NCBI GenBank assembly: GCA_947561395.2
Contig: OX387190.1
Coordinates: 26,468,858 to 26,532,857, forward strand
DNA: 64,000 nt
DNA from: Buxus sempervirens
Lineage: Eukaryota > Streptophyta > Magnoliopsida > Buxales > Buxaceae
Direction: 5' to 3'
Shown here: positions 12,687 through 24,573 of the stretch, in pieces
Numbering within the stretch: position 1 is the first letter of the stretch
Layout: each line of letters opens with the position of its first letter
Program-made: the position numbers and the translations under genes
The notes under the pieces: generated by a model
Databases searched by the model: none
What the model saw: only the letters and a program-made list of their open reading frames with translations
Told to the model about the DNA's origin: nothing

Positions 12687-12687
12687 A
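12658..12687. repeat. (CT)n microsatellite
   Basis: About 14-15 uninterrupted ct units. Such tracts often sit near plant transcription starts, but no gene follows that I can support. Confidence 0.8.
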
Positions 12688-14028
12688 AGCACACTGCAGG
12701 AAGAATGAATGTGAATGTTTAAAAATAGCCATTGAAAGCGCTTCTACTCTCCAAAATAAGGAAAAAGATAACTGTGGCCACTTCGTCTTCTTCTCAAAGG
12801 AAAGAAAGAGAAAACTTGAGCATTACCCATAGAAACCCACAAGGTCCCCTATTCACATCTCCCATTAACCCTTCTTCACTCCATCAAGCTAGACCAGCTT
12901 TTCTCAACTACATCATATATTTTGGCATCAACAAACAACTTTGGCTAACCAATCAACTATCAAACCCTCTAACCCCCTCAACGGCCACTTCCTTATTTAT
13001 TTAACTCTTTTAACACTTATCAACTTAATATGTATCAAACCCCACTTGTGGTTTCCATATGAAGCTTCAATGAAGCACCCCATCATTCCAAAAACTTGGT
13101 ACTGCAACCCATTTTTGTTCTCATTTATTGCATTTTATGACATGGTGGTTTTTATGGTGCTGGCTTCATTAAATCTCCTACAGTTAGACGCAAAATCCAC
13201 CCCACAAACATCCCCTCCAAGTCCTCTTAAACGTTAGAGCGTGGGATCCAACACAAGGTCGTTCATATATATCTAAAGTGATCTCTAAAAGATCAGCTTC
13301 CTTGCCTTTCTTGTAGTTTCTATATGTTCATGATTCTTAAACTGAACCCATTAAAACCGCTCTCAACTAAAATATATATCATGCTTAAGTGGTCATCCAA
13401 GAACAGTTAGGTGGCCTTTCAAGAGTTCTCTATCTTATTTAATCAACTTCAACAGAAAAGTTACCGAATCGTCGTTACTGTTAGAGTGATTAAGATATCT
13501 TAATAGTATTAGTGCTACAGGAAAATGACAGACTAGCTTTGTTAAGGTTTCTGTTAGCTGTCTCTCCTCATCATCCACCAAGCATTATCTGAATAGCTTG
13601 ATTTGCATAAAAAACCATACTTGGAAGAGGTTGCATTGTTCTCTGATCTTGATCAGGAGGCTTATTGTATTGGATCTCAATCAGAAGGTATGAAGGTGCA
13701 CCTACTTATAATAATCTTTCCCCACAAGTTAATATGGGTTGTTCACCTAATCCAGCTTGAAACTATGCCCATTGCATCAAACTCTACTTGGATCTTGATC
13801 AAGTTTATTTTAGTCAAGTCCATTTCACGTTTGGATAATGTGGCCTAATGTGCAGTACGCGCGATTGGAATTTTGATTGGATTGATTTGAGTTAATGGTT
13901 TTCTATTGTAATTTTAGGTTACCAAAAGATTTTCAGTTTAATTTTGGGTTTATATAACTTCATTGAACTTGGTTTAATTGGCTTTGGTATTGATGTCAAT
14001 CATACCAAATTAAACCTAGTTGCATCTT

Positions 14029-14328
14029 GAATTAGGGGTGTCAACTGTGTAGCTGATGCATTATCATGAGACAAAGCGCCTCTGCCGTGCCTTTGAATTT
14101 ATATCCATAAACAATATCTACAGGGAAGCCAACTATGTAGCTGATGCATTAGCCAAATTTGCACTTGACGATTTCCCTTGCTGTTGGCTAAACCACCTGC
14201 CTGTTTTTCTTGGCCCCCTTCTCAACTCTGATTATCGAAGGTTCCCATGTAAGAACTTTTAAAAGGAAATAAATACTTCTGCTGAGATTTACATACAAAA
14301 AAAAGAAAAAAAGAATTAGGGGTGTCAA
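14029..14328 (+). mobile_element. 5'-truncated LINE insertion (RNase H tail) with 16-bp TSD
   Basis: The element body is 14045-14312, flanked by gaattaggggtgtcaa at 14029-14044 and 14313-14328. It encodes the end of a plant L1-type ORF2: a frame from about 14100 reads YREANYVADALAKFALDDFP, the last part of the RNase H domain, then a stop near 14260 and an A-rich tail (14297-14312). This is a classic dead-on-arrival LINE copy. The first 20 bases hold an extra tgtagctgatgcatta, which also occurs about 90 bp further in, as if the 5' end was joined by template switching. Confidence 0.85.
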
Positions 14329-15756
14329 TTGCTTCATTTAATTGAAAACTAGTTGTTTTACCTGCGGTAAGCACGGGAACATATATATTTAAATATGTTA
14401 TTTTTAAATAATTTAAAATAACAGCTATAATGAATAAATATAATAGTTGGACGTTTTTTTTACTATGTTTAAGCACACTAGTAATTTATTTATAGTCCAA
14501 GAATTTAATGGCAACAATTTCTTATGTCATTTAATCTTTTATCGGCAGGATTCAATATTTTGCTGGCCATTTTTTTGCTGCCAGACCTTTTTTTAGTGAA
14601 AATTATACAATTTTCATGTATAATTTTCATCCATCGTGCGTTTGACATAATTGTTCCCGTTATGTAGATAAGCTTTCATTACCTAGTTTTAGGGATGGTA
14701 ACCAAAACCCTAACTCGCCCCTATTAGTTCGGTAGCGAGGACAGGTTGGAGTAATTAATAGTTATTAATTACCTATTATTTAATAATTAAATAATTATTA
14801 TTTAATTAAAGGATTACTATAATAGAAACATAGGGATAACACACTTAAATTATTTAAATAAAAAATAATTGTTTAACTAATTCAGCAATTTTTTTCGAAA
14901 ATAGAGAAGTATATCTTTGATTATTAATTTAGTTAAAGATAGGTATGAGTTTCTAGGACTTTGAAAAGATAAGGATTAATAAGCTGATTTAAATTTAGTT
15001 AAAGATAACAATGGAGAAAATGTATTTTTTAATTTAAAAACTTTGACAATGTACATAAATTGTTGGACCAAATATTGATTTGGCTTATAATTGAGAATGA
15101 GTATACATATATTTAATTTAATAATAGGTTACAACTTGGTTGCAAGACTATGAGAGTATTTTTGTAAGAAATATGATTTTAATAGTAAAATAACACTCAA
15201 ACGCAATTGTTTTAAAAAACTGTAACTAATTTACAACTATCAAGAAGTAGGTGACTGAATTCAGTTTATTTGTAAAATATATCACCAAAAATCAGTTTAC
15301 TCAAACCCGTATCCGTGTTGCACTGTTTTGTCTTGTGTTAACTTTTTTTTTTTTTTATTTACTTTCCAATTTGGAATTGAAAATTTTTTCATTATTAATC
15401 ATACGATCTTTTGTTGTGTTCTTATATAAGTTTCATTTAATTGTGTTTTGAATATTAACATTTTTTTGAAAAAGAGAGAAGTATATCATTGATTATTTTT
15501 ATTATTAATTTAATTAAAAGATAATTATGGGTTTCTAGGATTTTGAAAAGATAAGGATTAATTATATAATTTTAATTTAGTTAAAGATAATATTGGAGAA
15601 AGATATCATGTCCACGTGGAGGTAAGATGTATGTATTTTAAGAAATTATTAATTTTAAATAAATTATTTTAAGGTAGGGCCCAAAAGGGCCATTGGAGAA
15701 AGAAGGGGATGTCCACATGGAGGAGAGAGAAGGTGGTCTTTCTATACTCTGCTTTA

Positions 15757-15788
<32 letters not shown>

Positions 15789-16069
15789 GATAGGATGCAT
15801 CAAATTTTAAGAATTGATTCTTTTGGTTTTTCTCAATTTCGATTCAATTAGAGTCTGAAAAATTTTAAAATAGTTCAGTTCTGGTCAAGGCTTTTGCTAA
15901 GCCAAGCTAAAATAGACATTTCTATACGAGCATGTGTGTATGTGAGTCTATAAACTGAAATCCAAATGTGTTGAACTTAAATTTGTTCATAATTTAAAAA
16001 TAATCAGTATGATTTTGAGTTAATATTTTGATTTTGTTTTGGTTTGATCCAAGTTTTTGGTATAATTTA
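14329..16069. other. AT-rich non-coding region, possible Helitron remnant
   Basis: No gene is seen. The sequence acctgcggtaagcacggg near 14362 resembles the GC-rich hairpin seen close to plant Helitron ends. A block containing gaagtatatc-ttgattatt and tctaggactttgaaaagata (about 14906-14985) recurs in diverged form at about 15475-15560. A (gt)n(at)n run lies at about 15758-15788. The Helitron idea is weak because neither a clean TC start nor a CTRR end was placed. Confidence 0.35.
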
Positions 16070-17334
16070 GTCTTGGCTAGAGGTGTAAGTAGCGAGGGTT
16101 GGGTCGGGTTATGAGAGTTCGGGCTCAACCCAATCTAGGATTTATTAGCAACTCGTCATTGACCCATGCACCCTAACCCAAACTCACTAAACCCAAACCC
16201 AACCCAAACATTATTGTTTGAGTTCGGGCTGGGTTCGGGTTGGTCCAAACAAAATGTAAGATTTTGAATTTTTTTTACAATTTTTGTTATAATTACAAAA
16301 TGTTGGAATATCATTCATTAATTCGTCTATCAACATGCTTTTATATATGTTTGTTTGTTATAAATGCAAATATTAAAAATCCTCTTGATTTGTCCCTTGA
16401 ATTTGGGAAAAACACACTTAATTAATTAATTTTTTTAAAAATTTTAAAATATAATACTAGCTCACTATATTTGTGGTTTTGCACAATCTTTCTTGTAGAT
16501 TATGTCCTCCCAAATATCAGATTCATTGTAACATATATATATGTATATGTATGTGAGTATAAAATTATTTATTTGACAAAAATTTATAAACTTATTATCA
16601 TTAATAATTTATGTTTAATAGTTGATTGCATAAATACACTCACAATATAAAAGGCAAAGAAAACACTGATACCTATATATAAAAATAAATATTCACTAAT
16701 ATATATATTTTTAGTGGAGTTTTATACATATATCTATATGAGAGCGTGTACATAAAGTATAGCTTGAATTAGAGTTGGCAAAATGCGACCCGACCTAACG
16801 GGTCAACCCAAACTGGCCTGAGTTAAATGAATTTGGGTTGACCTGTTTATTAATTGCCCAACCCTCCAGTAATCGGGTCAACCCGATTATGACCCGGCAA
16901 CCCGATTAAAAAAAGTCGACGAAAGTGCCCCATCCCGACCCGTTTAACCCCCAACCCGATCCGAACTCGGTACAACCCAATCCAATTAACCCCCCCACAC
17001 CCCTATTTTAATCATATTTTTTGGAAAATAAAAATAATAATAAACAGGTTAGCGGGTTGAACCCGTTTATTAGCGAGTTTGGGGTTTCCCAACTCGCCCT
17101 AATTTAGTCCAACCCGAACCCGACTCGATTAACCCCCAACCCGATTTTATGACCCGACTTGAACCCAACTCAACCCGATCCGTTGCCAGCTCTAGCTTGA
17201 ACCCAAACTCAACTTCGGGCTCGAAATGAAACCCAACCCAAATCCAAACTCAATACTCACTACGAGCTCTTATTTGGGTTGGGTTGGGCTAGTTTTTGGG
17301 CGGTCCGGGCTAGATTTACAGTTCTAGTCTTGGC
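16070..17334. mobile_element. hAT-like non-autonomous element (outer) with 8-bp TSD
   Basis: The body 16078-17326 starts tagaggtgtaa and ends ttacagttcta, and is flanked by the perfect 8-bp duplication gtcttggc (16070-16077 and 17327-17334). An 8-bp TSD with TAGAGGTG-like ends is typical of hAT elements. The interior near both ends is rich in cgggtt/aaccc stretches. No transposase frame is present. A second MITE (16770-17194) is inserted inside it, so this one is older. Confidence 0.75.
16762..17202. mobile_element. hAT MITE, copy 1 (nested)
   Basis: The body 16770-17194 starts tagagttggcaaaatg and ends gttgccagctcta. Flanks are gcttgaat (16762-16769) and gcttgaac (17195-17202), 7 of 8 matching. 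The interior alternates cgggtcaaccc and aacccgatt. The same family occurs at 20499-20901 and 53500-53864. Confidence 0.8.
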
Positions 17335-18200
17335 TTAACCAGAAAAACCAACTTCATTGAATTATTCCCCTCCCTCAAGTTTTGAGTTGTCACCCAAGGC
17401 CCACCCAGCCCAACCCAATTAAGAGCTCAAACTTTGTATTTAGTTTGAGTTTGAGTTTGGTATGGGCTTCAATTTTAGCCCAAAGTTGAGTTTAGGTTTG
17501 GTTCAGACTTGGCAACAAAACCTTAGAAATAAAAGGTGTAAGGATCGCTAAATGTATATCTATACTATATATATAATGGGAATAAGTCCCTTGGGAAGTG
17601 TGCCAAACAAAATGCGTAACTTTCCAAAACAGCCCTTACACACTATTGACAAAATTTATTAATAAAAGGGTACAATAGTCAAAACCGCCTCAATTTTTTT
17701 AAAACTTACAATCAATTTTGCAACTATTCCTCCCATATTCTCTGTTCAGCCCTTTCCTTCTTACACACGTGCACTACACGTGTACCCTATTAGTTTATAT
17801 TTAAGCCATTAGATGTATTTAATATAACGGCTTATATCATAATAATAACATCTTAAAAGAGGGAAAAAAAAACATCTTAAAACCATACATCTGTAACATA
17901 TATTTTAAGTGAAAACAAAATTTTAAATATTAACTTTTTTTAAAAAGAAATGAAAGGAAGCATACTTGAAGATTGCTAGATGACCTTCAATGACTATTTT
18001 CCCATATGAGTGTCAATTTGTACATGTTAGCGTGGTTGTTGTAAATCGAGCATTTAGTTTTGGGTGGCCAAAAAAAATTTTATATTTGCTTCGGGTTCGG
18101 GTTAATGAGTTTTGGTTTTAGGTGGGGCCAGGTTGGGTTTGGGTCAACTACTTTTAAAATTAGGGTAATTCTGAACTTATCAAAACCCGACCAAGCCACC
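17335..18200. other. Non-coding spacer; possible short Helitron-like element
   Basis: A stretch from about 17562 (tctatactatatatataatg) to about 17792 ends with the hairpin acacgtg-cacta-cacgtgt followed by accctattag. A TC/TA-rich start and a 3' hairpin near a CTAG-like end are Helitron features, but the ends are not exact. No protein is seen. Confidence 0.3.
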
Positions 18201-18209
18201 CTACTACGA

Positions 18210-18360
18210 GACCAAATTAGCTGGTCCCTCACGCTGAAACATCTGTTGGTCCAACGGTGGAGCGTATGTATAGGTAGGCTTCATGCACCAGTGTGGACAT
18301 GAATTTCACCACTTGACTAGTAGATCTTCCAACCAAGGGCTCTAGCAGATTTCAAGTCCC
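18210..18360 (-). repeat. Dispersed foldback-like repeat, copy 1
   Basis: About 150 bp that matches 51860-52000 in inverted orientation. Shared phrases (minus strand here) are gacttgaaatctg, tggaagat, ggtgcatga, ttggacca and gagggacca. It could be a foldback MITE or the end of a short LTR. It is directly followed by transcript-like sequence with cgtgggcctaaga. Confidence 0.6.
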
Positions 18361-18799
18361 CCACTACAGCTCTATCCAAAACCACATGCGTGGGCCTAAG
18401 AGAACTAAGTGCGAGTGGGCTACTAGTCTCACATGAGTAATGGGGCTCCTGGTCGTAGTGGTGCAACTTAGTTGATCTAGTTGACCTCAACCCAAGACCA
18501 AACCGAGGTCTATGACTCCCAACCCAAACCAACTCCAATTGAGAACCTATTATATATCCCAACCCGAACACCAAACCAAAAAACAAAACAAAAAATGTAA
18601 AACCCTGCCCAAACCAACCCAACTCAAATTGCACAATTGGTTCAGGTTAAGCCAATTTCACCTATTTTCATTACTTTTAAATAATATATATAAAAACAAT
18701 AAATTATAACTTTCATCTACTGTCACACATTAGGTCATTACTACATACATGGCATATATTATATGTTATAAATTTAGAATATAAATACATAGATAGCTA

Positions 18800-18808
18800 A
18801 TGTATGTG

Positions 18809-18862
<54 letters not shown>
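18800..18862. repeat. (GT)n(TA)n microsatellite
   Basis: A gt run passes into about 18 ta units ending near 18860. It adjoins a hAT-like ggttcggttc segment. Confidence 0.85.
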
Positions 18863-18864
<2 letters not shown>

Positions 18865-18910
18865 GTATATGTTTGGTTCGGTTCAATTCAATTTAAAACT
18901 TGATGTATAC

Positions 18911-19090
18911 AAATCGGCTTTTAGGTTTAGCCGAGCCTTCAACTCAAAACTGAACCGAACTAATTCAATTTGTTTTTTTTATTTTCAGAACCAAAACCAA
19001 ATCGACTTTCAGGTTTAGCCGAGCCTTCAACTCAAAACTGAACCGAACTAATTCAATTTGTTTTTTTATTATTTTCAGAACCAAAACCAA
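18911..19090. repeat. 88-bp tandem duplication
   Basis: Two adjacent 88-bp units (18911-18998 and 18999-about 19090) share ggtttagccgagccttcaac and aaactgaaccgaactaattc. They differ by a few substitutions and a short indel in the T-run. Non-coding, inside a degenerate accgaac-rich repeat. Confidence 0.85.
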
Positions 19091-19147
19091 ACCGAAAGTA
19101 ATAAAACCCAAGCCAGACTAACTCAAAGTCAGTTTGGGTCGTGTAGT

Positions 19148-19523
19148 TTTATATTTGGGGAAATTAGTTTTTAATGATACTTTTTTAAAATAATTCTGAT
19201 TCAGTTGGCCAATTCTTACAAATTGGGAATTAGTGATTTTTTTTCAAATAATTGGGATTCAATATTATTTTACTATTGATGAAAAATTTCTTCCAAAATA
19301 CCCTCAAAAAGACTTGCAAACCTCATTTGACCTAAATGAGTGAAAAGGTTTTCAAAGTCTTTTGAGGGCATTATCGGAAGAAAGTCTCTATGAATAGTAA
19401 AAGGACACTAAATCCCAATTATTTGAAAAAATTATCACTAATTCTTAATTTGTAAAAATTGGCCGACTGAATCAGAATTATTTTGAAAAAGTATCACTAA
19501 AAACCAATTTCCCCTTTCTATTT
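19148..19523. mobile_element. Mutator-like long-TIR MITE with 9-bp TSD
   Basis: The body 19157-19514 (358 bp) is a near-complete palindrome. The left arm, ggggaaattagtttttaatg onward, is mirrored by the right arm ending ...actaaaaaccaatttcccc, with arms over 100 bp long. Flanks tttatattt (19148-19156) and tttctattt (19515-19523) match at 8 of 9. A 9-bp TSD with long arms suggests a MULE-derived MITE. No coding sequence. Relatives occur at 51070-51416 and 52620-52855. Confidence 0.8.
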
Positions 19524-20490
19524 TACATAACACAAAATTTGCACCCCTAATATGTCCTATATGGATTGTCTTCTAACTCAAAAAATTAATATTTCTCCAA
19601 GACTATGAAAGAACTTGTAGCAAGCAAATTTGAATGTGAAGCAACCTATGGAACTCACTCTTAATATTGTTCTAATCTAGAGATAATCACTTGACATATG
19701 ACTGCAAGATTCATGGTGGATCTGATGATGATGTTTAAGTAACCCTCTAGTTCCAAGACGAAAATTTTTACAAACAGAAAGAATATAATGATAAATCTAG
19801 ACCATCCTGCCATGGATGACTTGCAATGACATAAGGCACATCCGTAAACTTATGATAGGCTCGTATTCAGAACTGTGGGATAACAGGTTTACTTATTTTA
19901 ATACATAATTGAGAGGAATTATAACTATCTTGACCATTAAGGTATGCTTATCCAGATGCTAAATCTTCTCTCTTATGACATAAATCAGTTACTAATGCAT
20001 GACCAAGTGTAGAATACCTTTTTAACTACTAAAGTTCTTTGGCCTTCCAGTTGGTCAAAAAGCGGAGGCCCCATAATCTGAAAACAAGGGGGGCACACCT
20101 ACCATGGAGTGGGTTTCACACTGACCAAGTTAGTGAGCTTTCTACTATTTCTTAAAGGACTGTTAACCACACATTCTTGGTGAAGATTGTTATCTTTGAG
20201 GTGATATCCCCTTATTTTTCCTTTTTTTTGTTTTTTTAACTGTTTATTTGGTTCTCCATGGCCATGCCTGGAATATTTCAGAGTTGACTTACAGCTTTGA
20301 GTCCTGTTTTGTTAGGTTACTTTATCTGTGGTCACCTCAGTTTGCAATGGAGAGAAAAGTCTGACCTCATTTCTCCTGTAATGTCACTTTTGTCTTGAAA
20401 TTGTAAAAAATAAGAGAAGAAGAAGATTATTGTTTCAAGTAAGAGAAGTAGTATATATGACCAAAATGGTATCTTAAGAAAATTGGTATT
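19524..20490. other. Intergenic spacer, nothing recognised
   Basis: About 970 bp with no frame of note, no terminal repeats and no RNA gene that I can see. Confidence 0.5.
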
Positions 20491-20909
20491 CTTATAATTA
20501 GAGCTGGCAACGGGTCGGGTCGTAATCAGGTCAAGGTTAAACGGGTCGGGTTCGGGTTGACCCGATTAATGGCGGGTTGGGAAAACCCCAAACCAAACCC
20601 AACCCGCCAATCCGATTATATATATATATATATTTTTTCAAAAAATATTATTAAAATAGGATTATGGGGTAATCGGGTTGGCGGGTCATAGTCGGGTTGA
20701 TTCATGTCATTTCTTACACTTTTTTTAAAAATCGGGTCATAATCGGGTTGGTGGGTCATAATTGGGTTTGATCCGATTACAGGCGGGTTGGGAAAACCCC
20801 AACCCGCACCCGACCCAATTAATAAACGGGTCAACCCAACCCGTTTATAATCGGGTTAGTAGGGTTGACCCGTCGGGTCGGTTCAATTTTTGCCAACTCT
20901 ACTTATAAT
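20491..20909. mobile_element. hAT MITE, copy 2, with perfect 8-bp TSD
   Basis: The body 20499-20901 (403 bp) starts tagagctggcaacgggt and ends ttgccaactcta, flanked by cttataat on both sides (20491-20498, 20902-20909). The interior is built from cgggttggcgggtcat-like blocks on both strands. It carries no coding sequence; the 72-codon frame inside is an artefact. Confidence 0.88.
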
Positions 20910-23166
20910 GGCCCAGTTTCACAATTTGTGAGGTATGATCATGGAAAAGCAATAGATATGTGTTCAAATTCCATCTCTTATAGGTCTTTGGTGAAAAAGT
21001 CTTGCTAGAAGACAACATCCAGCAAATCAAAAGCAAAATAAATAAATAAATAAAATAAAGAAAAGATAGTATTTTATTTCATTGATTTTTAAAATCCTTT
21101 TTATTTGTTTATTAAGCTTTAATCTGAGACGTGTGATTTGGATAAGGGTTGCATGATTGAAATTCAATTCTTTGTAAGTTAGAATTTTTGTCCTTATATT
21201 GTCTTCAATGCCTAATTTGCCCCAGTTAGTAGTGTCCAATTTGTTATGAGAGATGCTTCATCTCCAGCATGAAGGTCAAATAGTCATCGTGACCCTTTAC
21301 CCAATTCATCTATATTCACTGATTTGGAACTTAACTAATTAAGCCTCAGATTCTATTATCGGCTCCATATGATGACACTGGAATGATAATTCATGATCTG
21401 GGCTTATATGGATTAGTAAGTATTGTGGTAATATCATTGCAGAGTGTGAAGAAGAAGCTTTTTGGACATGCCATTAGAGCATGCAGAAGTAGTGAAAGCA
21501 AGAAACTTGTGGGAAATGATGGAAGAAGGTGGAAATAGCAGGTGATGCAGGAAATATAAAATTTTGCACAAAAGCATCAGTAGGTAGGGGTTGGAAAATG
21601 TAAGTCTTTCAAGTAAGTTATGTATCTTTTCAATACTGTGAATAAACAGTAAAATTGTTTGCTATTTTTTGACTTAAAAGTATTGTGCAAGGTGTGTAAT
21701 GATTTTTTGAAGATCAATGAAATAATAGTCTGACTTAACCCAAAAAAAAAATGGAAAACAAAGGAAAACCTAACCCAGTAATTCTTGAGTGCAGAGACTT
21801 TATTGTACTTTTGATTCCTTTCACACAGAGCAAAGCTAGAATTATGGTGCCTTGCTTGCCAAAAGGGTAAAGGGTATATTGGGTTTTATCTCTTGAGCCG
21901 TTTGAAGATTGTATTAGTTGGAATGAAGAGACGGGATTGGTGAGGACTGAGTAGCTGGTGGTAGACCTTTTGATGCCACCATTTGACTTTTAATAAGGTT
22001 CAATGATCCAGTCCTTCCACACGTTCACAAATTATCAAACACCACAAATGAATCTTGTACACGTGTCCCCTTTAGATCTATGATATGAGTGAACGGTTGA
22101 CATTGATTGAAGTTAAAGAAGAAGCTTGCTGATGTATGGTTTTCATACAGTTTGTATCTTGACAAGTTTGTTTTGCATTAGCCGTTTGTACCGTCAACAA
22201 CGTCCGAAAGACAAGTGGTGTACCACAAACATGCAGCCAACAAACGCATCAAGAAGGAAAAAGCAAGGAAAGTGAGTGCAGAAGAAACAAAGGAGATCAG
22301 AGGACAAGGGAATGAAGCTGTGAAGCTTCTCGGAAGGAAACATAAGGTTTGGTGAGTTCTTCCCGACTATTTACTCGGATTCCAGAAGACTGGTTTTCCT
22401 GGGAAGGTCTTTCACATATGGATATTGACCAGTGAAACCATGACCCTCTCAGAGTCTGTAACATGTTTAGATTCTTAAGTTTGGCATTTTGGACCCTATA
22501 AGCAGAATTATTCTTTCTTTGGTTTTTCCAGATTTGGGTTCTTTCAGGGTTTTTTTTTCATCGCTGTCCTCCTTTCTGCAATTTTTTTTATGGGTCTTTC
22601 CTCTGTTTGGTTTTCGACCAACCAGGCCTCACAGTTTATTCTTTTTTAATATGAAGATAACGTGAAAGTGTAAACTTGCTTTCAACTTTTGCATGTTTTC
22701 TTGTGTTTCATGGTCAAAACCCAAGCTTCTTCCCTTCCCTTAAGGCCATTTAAAGGATTTTCTTCATCTGGGTAACTTGTATATTACAGGATTTGATCTC
22801 TGCTTCTTCCTCTTGATCTCTGCCATCCGTATCAGGTGATCTGCTCGGCTGTTCTTTTCTTCCCCTTTTCTTTTTCTGTTGTTGTGTTTTATGTTTTGCT
22901 TAATCTATTCCCAGCTTTTATTTTAACTTGATGGCCATGGAATCTTTCTTCTGTGGAGAAAGAGAAATCTTTTGTATTCCAATCATGGTTGGCAGATTTA
23001 TGGTAAATTTAGAAGCTCAAAAACGCTTTATGTTATTATTTTGGATCTCTGTCCTGCAAATTGGCTTACATCTGAACTGTTCTCCCCATTAAGAACCCTT
23101 ATTTATTGCTTCAAGCAACCCACCCTCAAGAGTTTTGGTGTGTTTCTGGTTGTTAAAGAAGAGATT

Positions 23167-23343
23167 ATTCTCCTTCGCCTTATAATTATTATTCCTACTA
23201 TAATTTAATTTTGTTATTCTGTTTTTTCTCTATTATTTTTTTTGGTTGCTTTTCTTCTTCTTCTTCATTTTTTCCCTCTTTCCCAACCCCCCTCTCCCTT
23301 TCTGTGTCCTGTCATTTTGTTGGTTGCAATTTCTGTTAAGGGT
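23167..23343. repeat. Direct duplication in the GRAS upstream region, first copy
   Basis: It matches 23729-23897, sharing taatttaattttgttattct and ttctgtgtcctgtcattttg and ending caatttctg-taagggt. The copies are about 560 bp apart and differ mainly in the pyrimidine-rich centre. Confidence 0.8.
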
Positions 23344-23728
23344 TGTCCCACTGCCATTATATGTCTGTTAAAAATCTTTTCATTTTGGATCATGAATTTC
23401 TTTGAAAAAGAAAGTATTTCAATTCTGTATCTAAATGAACTGGAAGAACTTGAGGTACATTGAACAGGAAGAGGTAGATAGGTATTTTATACAAATTGCT
23501 TAAAATTGACAAGGAGATACCTGATTTGCTATTCCTGTGATGAGTTTATTTTCTGAAATCATGAAATTTCCTGCCATTTTCCAAACTTCTAAACTATGAA
23601 TTAAATAATAAAACCCTGTTAAGACAGACTTCATACCATATTGAAGTTGATTGCACAATTCTAACCTAAAACTATTCTGTAGATCCCATAATGTAACCTG
23701 AGTTTTTTCTATTTTTAATTAGTGGTCC

Positions 23729-23897
23729 TTCTCCTTAAAATTGTTAATCCTACCATAATTTAATTTTGTTATTCTGTTTATTCTCTTTTTTTTAAAAAGA
23801 AAAAAAATTTTCCTTTTCTTCTTCTTCATTTTTTTCCTCTGTTTTCCCCCGTTTTCTGTGTCCTGTCATTTTGCTGGCTGCAATTTCTGCTAAGGGT
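23729..23897. repeat. Direct duplication in the GRAS upstream region, second copy
   Basis: Partner of 23167-23343. The pyrimidine tract differs, but both edges match closely. Confidence 0.8.
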
Positions 23898-24573
23898 ATA
23901 GGCAGGGTAGATGCGTAAGAGCAGAAAATTCTCAATTCTAATGCATTTTGGTGATTTCATCTGGGCATATGAATATGTGCATGCCACCTTCCAGCTTAGC
24001 TTGATTAAAAATGAATAAAAAATTCCTTCACAAAAATATTGACCAGATAGATCTGGAGCATGATAAAATTATTAGTTTTGCTAAAAATGAATGACTATAG
24101 CTTTAACTTTAACAGCAGACATGTTCCATTCTCATCTTAAGCATATTTGAAAAACAATTCTCTAACATGCAGTTGTACCCAACGCCAGTGAATTCAGAAA
24201 AGGTCAACAGGAGCAGGATTGATCATAACTACTTGGCTCATTAACCATGCATAGGAACACTGAAATATGATCTCTCATACCATTTTCTGCACTTATTTAC
24301 TATAATGGTCTGCTGAACTATCTTTTGTCCATCATCTATCTGAAGTCAGGCATCCCAGTGTTTCAAGGGCTTCATCAACTGTATGTGGCTGGTAGCATAT
24401 ACGAACAATCACTTACAAGAGAATACACAGTGGGCTGTTGGTTTCTACAGTTGACAGTGGTGTATACCTATTATATCCATGGGACACAGATTATCAGATG
24501 ATATTTGGTGATGCTGAGGTAGAAATTTTATGGTTGAATTATTTGGAAGTTCTGAGTGACCATAAAGAATACC

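Larger units (their letters stand above)
8976..13860. other. Intergenic region upstream of the MYB gene; no gene recognised
   Basis: About 4.9 kb of AT-rich sequence. It holds a (tta)n run at about 10148-10170, ggaa repeats near 10222-10238, a 50-bp tandem duplication (11352-11451) and a (ct)n run at about 12658-12687. The proximal part should contain MYB promoter elements. Frames of 60-100 codons (9475-9774 -, 12732-13237 +, 13603-13848 +) start at non-ATG codons or show no domain, so I do not call them genes. Confidence 0.55.
20910..24573. other. Upstream region and probable 5' UTR/intron of the GRAS gene
   Basis: No separate gene is recognised. A G-box/ABRE-like acacgtgt lies near 22059. 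From about 22200 the sequence becomes exon- and intron-like with pyrimidine-rich tracts, and PAT1-branch GRAS genes commonly carry introns in the 5' UTR, so the leader may be spliced over 22.2-24.5 kb. Exact transcription start and splice sites cannot be fixed by eye. It contains a direct duplication (23167-23343 and 23729-23897). Confidence 0.45.

Noticed and set aside
12732-13237. Two overlapping plus-strand frames after the CT microsatellite
   Set aside because: No ATG at a sensible place, low-complexity composition and no family resemblance.
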